Shown here: positions 61,991 through 64,000 of the stretch, piece after piece
Position numbering within the stretch: position 1 is the first letter of the stretch
Layout: every line of letters starts with the position of its first letter
Assembly (NCBI GenBank): GCA_946479745.1
Contig: CAMLGZ010000008.1
Location: forward strand, 1-64,000
Direction of reading: 5' to 3'
Source: an uncultured Pseudoxanthomonas sp.
Lineage (GTDB): Bacteria; Pseudomonadota; Gammaproteobacteria; Xanthomonadales; Xanthomonadaceae
Length of the DNA: 64,000 nt
The notes under the pieces: model-generated
Seen by the model: the letters and a program-made list of their open reading frames with translations, nothing else
Database searches by the model: none
What the model was told of the DNA's origin: nothing
Translations under genes and position numbers: made by a program

Positions 61991-63079
61991 TCACTTTTTC
62001 GGGCTGGCGATCGACGTATCTGCTTTCACGGCGACCGGTGCTGCGCTCAGCTTGGGACATTTAGCTTCCGGTGGAAGTCTTGCGCGGTTGAACGAAACGA
62101 CCACGTGCCGCATCGGCGCGAGACACGCCGTCAACTCGCGAAAGTTTTCCTGGCGCTTAGCAAATGCGCCGATGGTTGACCGGCTTGCGTCACCCGGGAG
62201 GATCCTGCGACAGGCAGGGAAATTACCGTCTTTCCCGTTATCGACCGTGCTGGTCGAGCAGGCGGGCCTGTTTCCCGCGAGCTCGGGAGCGAGATTTTCC
62301 AACGGCCGGTCGGCCGGTTGACTCAAGTAGAACTTGTCGAAACAAGCTTTCCAGAAAATGTGGTCCCCGGCGCTTGGACCTTTTGCCACGACGATTTCGG
62401 CAGGAAGTTTCGCAGTCTTGAACCGTGAAGCGAGCTTCTTTGCTTGCGCCACGCGTTCGATAGCCCTGCGTATATAGTCAGCGCGTTGCTGCGCGAGATC
62501 GCGATTGCGCTGCTCGCTACCGATCGGATCCGTGTGAGCGACAATCTGGGTTATCTCGATTTCGTCGTAATCTGCGAACATGTCCGTCAGATATCGATCC
62601 ATCTGTTCTTCGTGTTGAGGACTGTAGGATTGCCCCCGGTTGTAATCGAACACCAGATCGGTCGAAACCTCCTCGCGGTCCGGAACAGGATCCAGGTCTG
62701 TCATCGGAGGGGTTTCGGGGGCAGGCGGACATTCCGCCGGTACAGGCACCTTTATGGTGACGGGCGGCTGAGATGCCAGGCCGATCTTGAGAGCGATCGC
62801 GGCCAGCAGCAGAAGGGATAAAGCGGGCCCGGCATCGCGGATGAGGGGGCCAAGATGCTTCAGCCCACACCGGGAAAACCGTATTGCCCCCGGAAGCGCA
62901 GCCACAAATGCGGCAGCTGCGAGCAACGACAATAGAAAGCCGGCGATCAAGAAAAGGGTAGAGCCCGCCAATGACGGCCACCATTCAACTAGCCACACCC
63001 CGAGCAGAATCCCCAGAGACACGGCAAGGGCCGCAATCACTATCAGGGCGAATAACCTGACAAGTACGGCCGCTTTCAT
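61991..63079 (-). CDS. Membrane protein with OmpA/MotB-like peptidoglycan-binding domain
   Basis: 362 aa. Three N-terminal transmembrane helices (LFALIVIAALAVSLGILLGVWL, LFLIAGFLLSLLAAAAFVAAL, LSLLLLAAIALKIGL), a Pro-rich spacer (VPVPAECPPAPETPPM), then an OmpA-like domain: STDLVFDYNRGQSYSPQHEEQMDRYL, ITQIVAHTDPIGSEQRNRDLAQQRADYIRRAI (HTDPIGS...N..LA..RA consensus). C-terminal region with six cysteines. It would sit in the inner membrane and grip the cell wall, as MotB/ZorB- or TssL-like proteins do. First clear gene of a tightly packed minus-strand operon; 74 bp precede the 1201-aa gene. Confidence 0.85.
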   Translation of the reverse strand: MKAAVLVRLFALIVIAALAVSLGILLGVWLVEWWPSLAGSTLFLIAGFLLSLLAAAAFVAALPGAIRFSRCGLKHLGPLIRDAGPALSLLLLAAIALKIGLASQPPVTIKVPVPAECPPAPETPPMTDLDPVPDREEVSTDLVFDYNRGQSYSPQHEEQMDRYLTDMFADYDEIEITQIVAHTDPIGSEQRNRDLAQQRADYIRRAIERVAQAKKLASRFKTAKLPAEIVVAKGPSAGDHIFWKACFDKFYLSQPADRPLENLAPELAGNRPACSTSTVDNGKDGNFPACRRILPGDASRSTIGAFAKRQENFRELTACLAPMRHVVVSFNRARLPPEAKCPKLSAAPVAVKADTSIASPKK

Positions 63080-63290
63080 GTGCCACCCTTATGCCGGCAG
63101 CCGCCAGGATCGGCATACGGGTTGCGCATCAGGAATCCCCAGTTGCTTCCGGCCAGTGCCGATTCTCCCTTCAACGGCGTAGGGGGATCCGGGAGGACAA
63201 GCTCAGCCGGACAGCCAGCGGGTAGGGCAGCTTGGAGGCCGGGCCTTGATGCGACAGCCGTCGCCGCGGAAGTAGTCCTGCTCCACCCGC

Positions 63291-63500
63291 CTATGGCGGC
63301 AGCGGTCTTAGACCTCGCGCCAGAATGCCGCAGAGTGATCGGCACGGATTAGTGGCAGAGCTCGTGCACCAGAACGGATTCGAAGGCCGACGGCTGCCCG
63401 GCACCAGCGCCAAGTACAGGGCGAGCGTCTCGTCGAGCGCCAGGGAGCCCCTGAAAGAACGCGAGTTCAGTTTCACTATGGCAGCCGTCTTCAACAACTT
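63291..63500 (-). pseudogene. Frameshifted zincin metallopeptidase remnant (YgjP/WLM/SprT-like)
   Basis: Reading the minus strand across two frame changes gives LNSRSFRGSLALDETLALYL, then SAFESVLVHELCH, then LIRADHSAAFWREV. HExxH followed about eight residues later by ADHSAAFW is the zinc site of YgjP/WLM-type or SprT-type metallopeptidases. No single frame covers these parts and a TAA follows HELCH directly, so the gene is broken (or the sequence carries errors). Confidence 0.4.
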
Positions 63501-63632
63501 GCTACGCTGCGGTCAAGGGTAGGGATTTGAGGCTTATCTAGGTCAGCCCTTTCTTTCGGAATAGACTCGATTGCTATGCGGTTGATAGAACTGATGCGGA
63601 CCAACTGAGGTAATAGCGAAGGATAATTGCAG

Positions 63633-64000
63633 ATGGCATGGCTTCAAAAGATTAGGAGCGCGGGGGAGGCGGCTGCTGATAATTTTAGAGGACTCAACTT
63701 GACGCAAAATTTGTCTGAGCTGAGGGCCAACGGCTACACGCTGCTCGAAGATCGCAAAGCCCTAACTATCGCTCCGGAACTTCGCAGCGACATCCTGGAG
63801 CTTTCCCAGGAAACGTCGGGTCCTAGACATGGCAAGGCGGCCGCGTTGTTGTTGGGGCGCAGACCGAGCTTTACCCGAGCGCTCGTGCTCCCAAGGTTGA
63901 TGGCGTTGATCGAACAGGTGCTCGGCAAAGGGGCGATATTGAGCCAGCTTGTTGGCTCTGTCCGGGTCGCCGGCTCTCCGGCCCTTGGCCTACACGTTGA
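63633..64000 (+). CDS. Phytanoyl-CoA dioxygenase-like protein (3' end outside window)
   Basis: Open from the ATG at 63633 to the window end without a stop (122 codons): MAWLQKIRSAGEAAADNF at the start, then LSELRANGYTLLEDRKALTI, ALLLGRRPSFTRALVLPRLMALIEQVLG and AGSPALGLHV at the edge. The N-terminal pattern and the terminal LHVD-like iron motif fit the phytanoyl-CoA dioxygenase (PhyH) family of Fe(II)/2-oxoglutarate oxygenases. Substrate not deducible; the truncation prevents checking the remaining ligands. Confidence 0.6.
   Translation, partial: MAWLQKIRSAGEAAADNFRGLNLTQNLSELRANGYTLLEDRKALTIAPELRSDILELSQETSGPRHGKAAALLLGRRPSFTRALVLPRLMALIEQVLGKGAILSQLVGSVRVAGSPALGLHV

Noticed and set aside
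63076..63345. 89-codon minus-strand frame with ATGA overlap to the OmpA-like gene
   Set aside because: The first part overlaps the frameshifted zincin remnant in the wrong frame and the rest has no recognisable features; the overlap may be coincidental.
1..64000. CRISPR array
   Set aside because: No regularly spaced repeat-spacer series was seen; the GTCCAA and CGGGGTCAGG repeats lack spacers of constant length.

Overview
The window looks like a GC-rich gammaproteobacterial chromosome, most likely Lysobacterales (Xanthomonadaceae-like). The reasons are a class III phaE-phaC polyhydroxyalkanoate synthase, GTAGGAGCGACGT-type REP palindromes, REP-associated transposase debris and the overall gene set. 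Genus cannot be fixed from the sequence alone.

Layout. 1-258 is the 3' end of pnp with its terminator. 760-6474 is an RHS polymorphic-toxin locus: two consecutive secreted RHS proteins, the second ending in an AT-richer tip with a caspase-like His/Cys pair, overlapped by a small lipoprotein gene. 6567-7340 is REP/transposase debris. 7497-16305 holds secreted or surface proteins: a PPC-domain protein, a trypsin-like protease fused to a VWA domain, and an autotransporter. 16315-19235 is a MocR-type regulator divergent from a metallo-beta-lactamase-fold/cupin pair. 19261-23905 holds a lipase-like hydrolase and a DUF1501/DUF1800 pair.

24011-38474 reads as a poly-3-hydroxybutyrate/short-chain acid locus: GntP-type permease, divergent TonB-dependent receptor, SSF-domain hybrid histidine kinase, NarL-type response regulator, 3-hydroxybutyrate oligomer hydrolase, pssA and phaE-phaC. 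Two divergent intergenic regions in it share a GTAC-N4-GTAC motif followed 24-26 nt later by TAGC(C/T)T, suggesting a small regulon. PhaE carries a long histone-H1-like basic tail. 38522-41842 holds small envelope proteins, an FAD oxidoreductase and a TetR regulator.

From 43589 rightward the composition is more AT-rich and the gene content accessory. A 16-bp tRNA 3'-end remnant with a terminator on its left side, phased GTCCAA repeats and a tyrosine integrase mark the left edge of a genomic island that does not end within the window. It carries SbcD, SbcC, a NYN/LOTUS-type protein, an OLD-family ATPase-TOPRIM nuclease and a UvrD-like helicase (the last two a Gabija-like pair), all on one strand. 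Converging on these is an uncharacterised tightly overlapping operon (63079 down to 56803): an OmpA/MotB-like membrane protein, a 1201-aa protein of unknown family and three small proteins. This operon and the SbcDC-NYN-OLD-UvrD cluster are the best candidates for undescribed systems. The window ends inside a phytanoyl-CoA dioxygenase-like gene.
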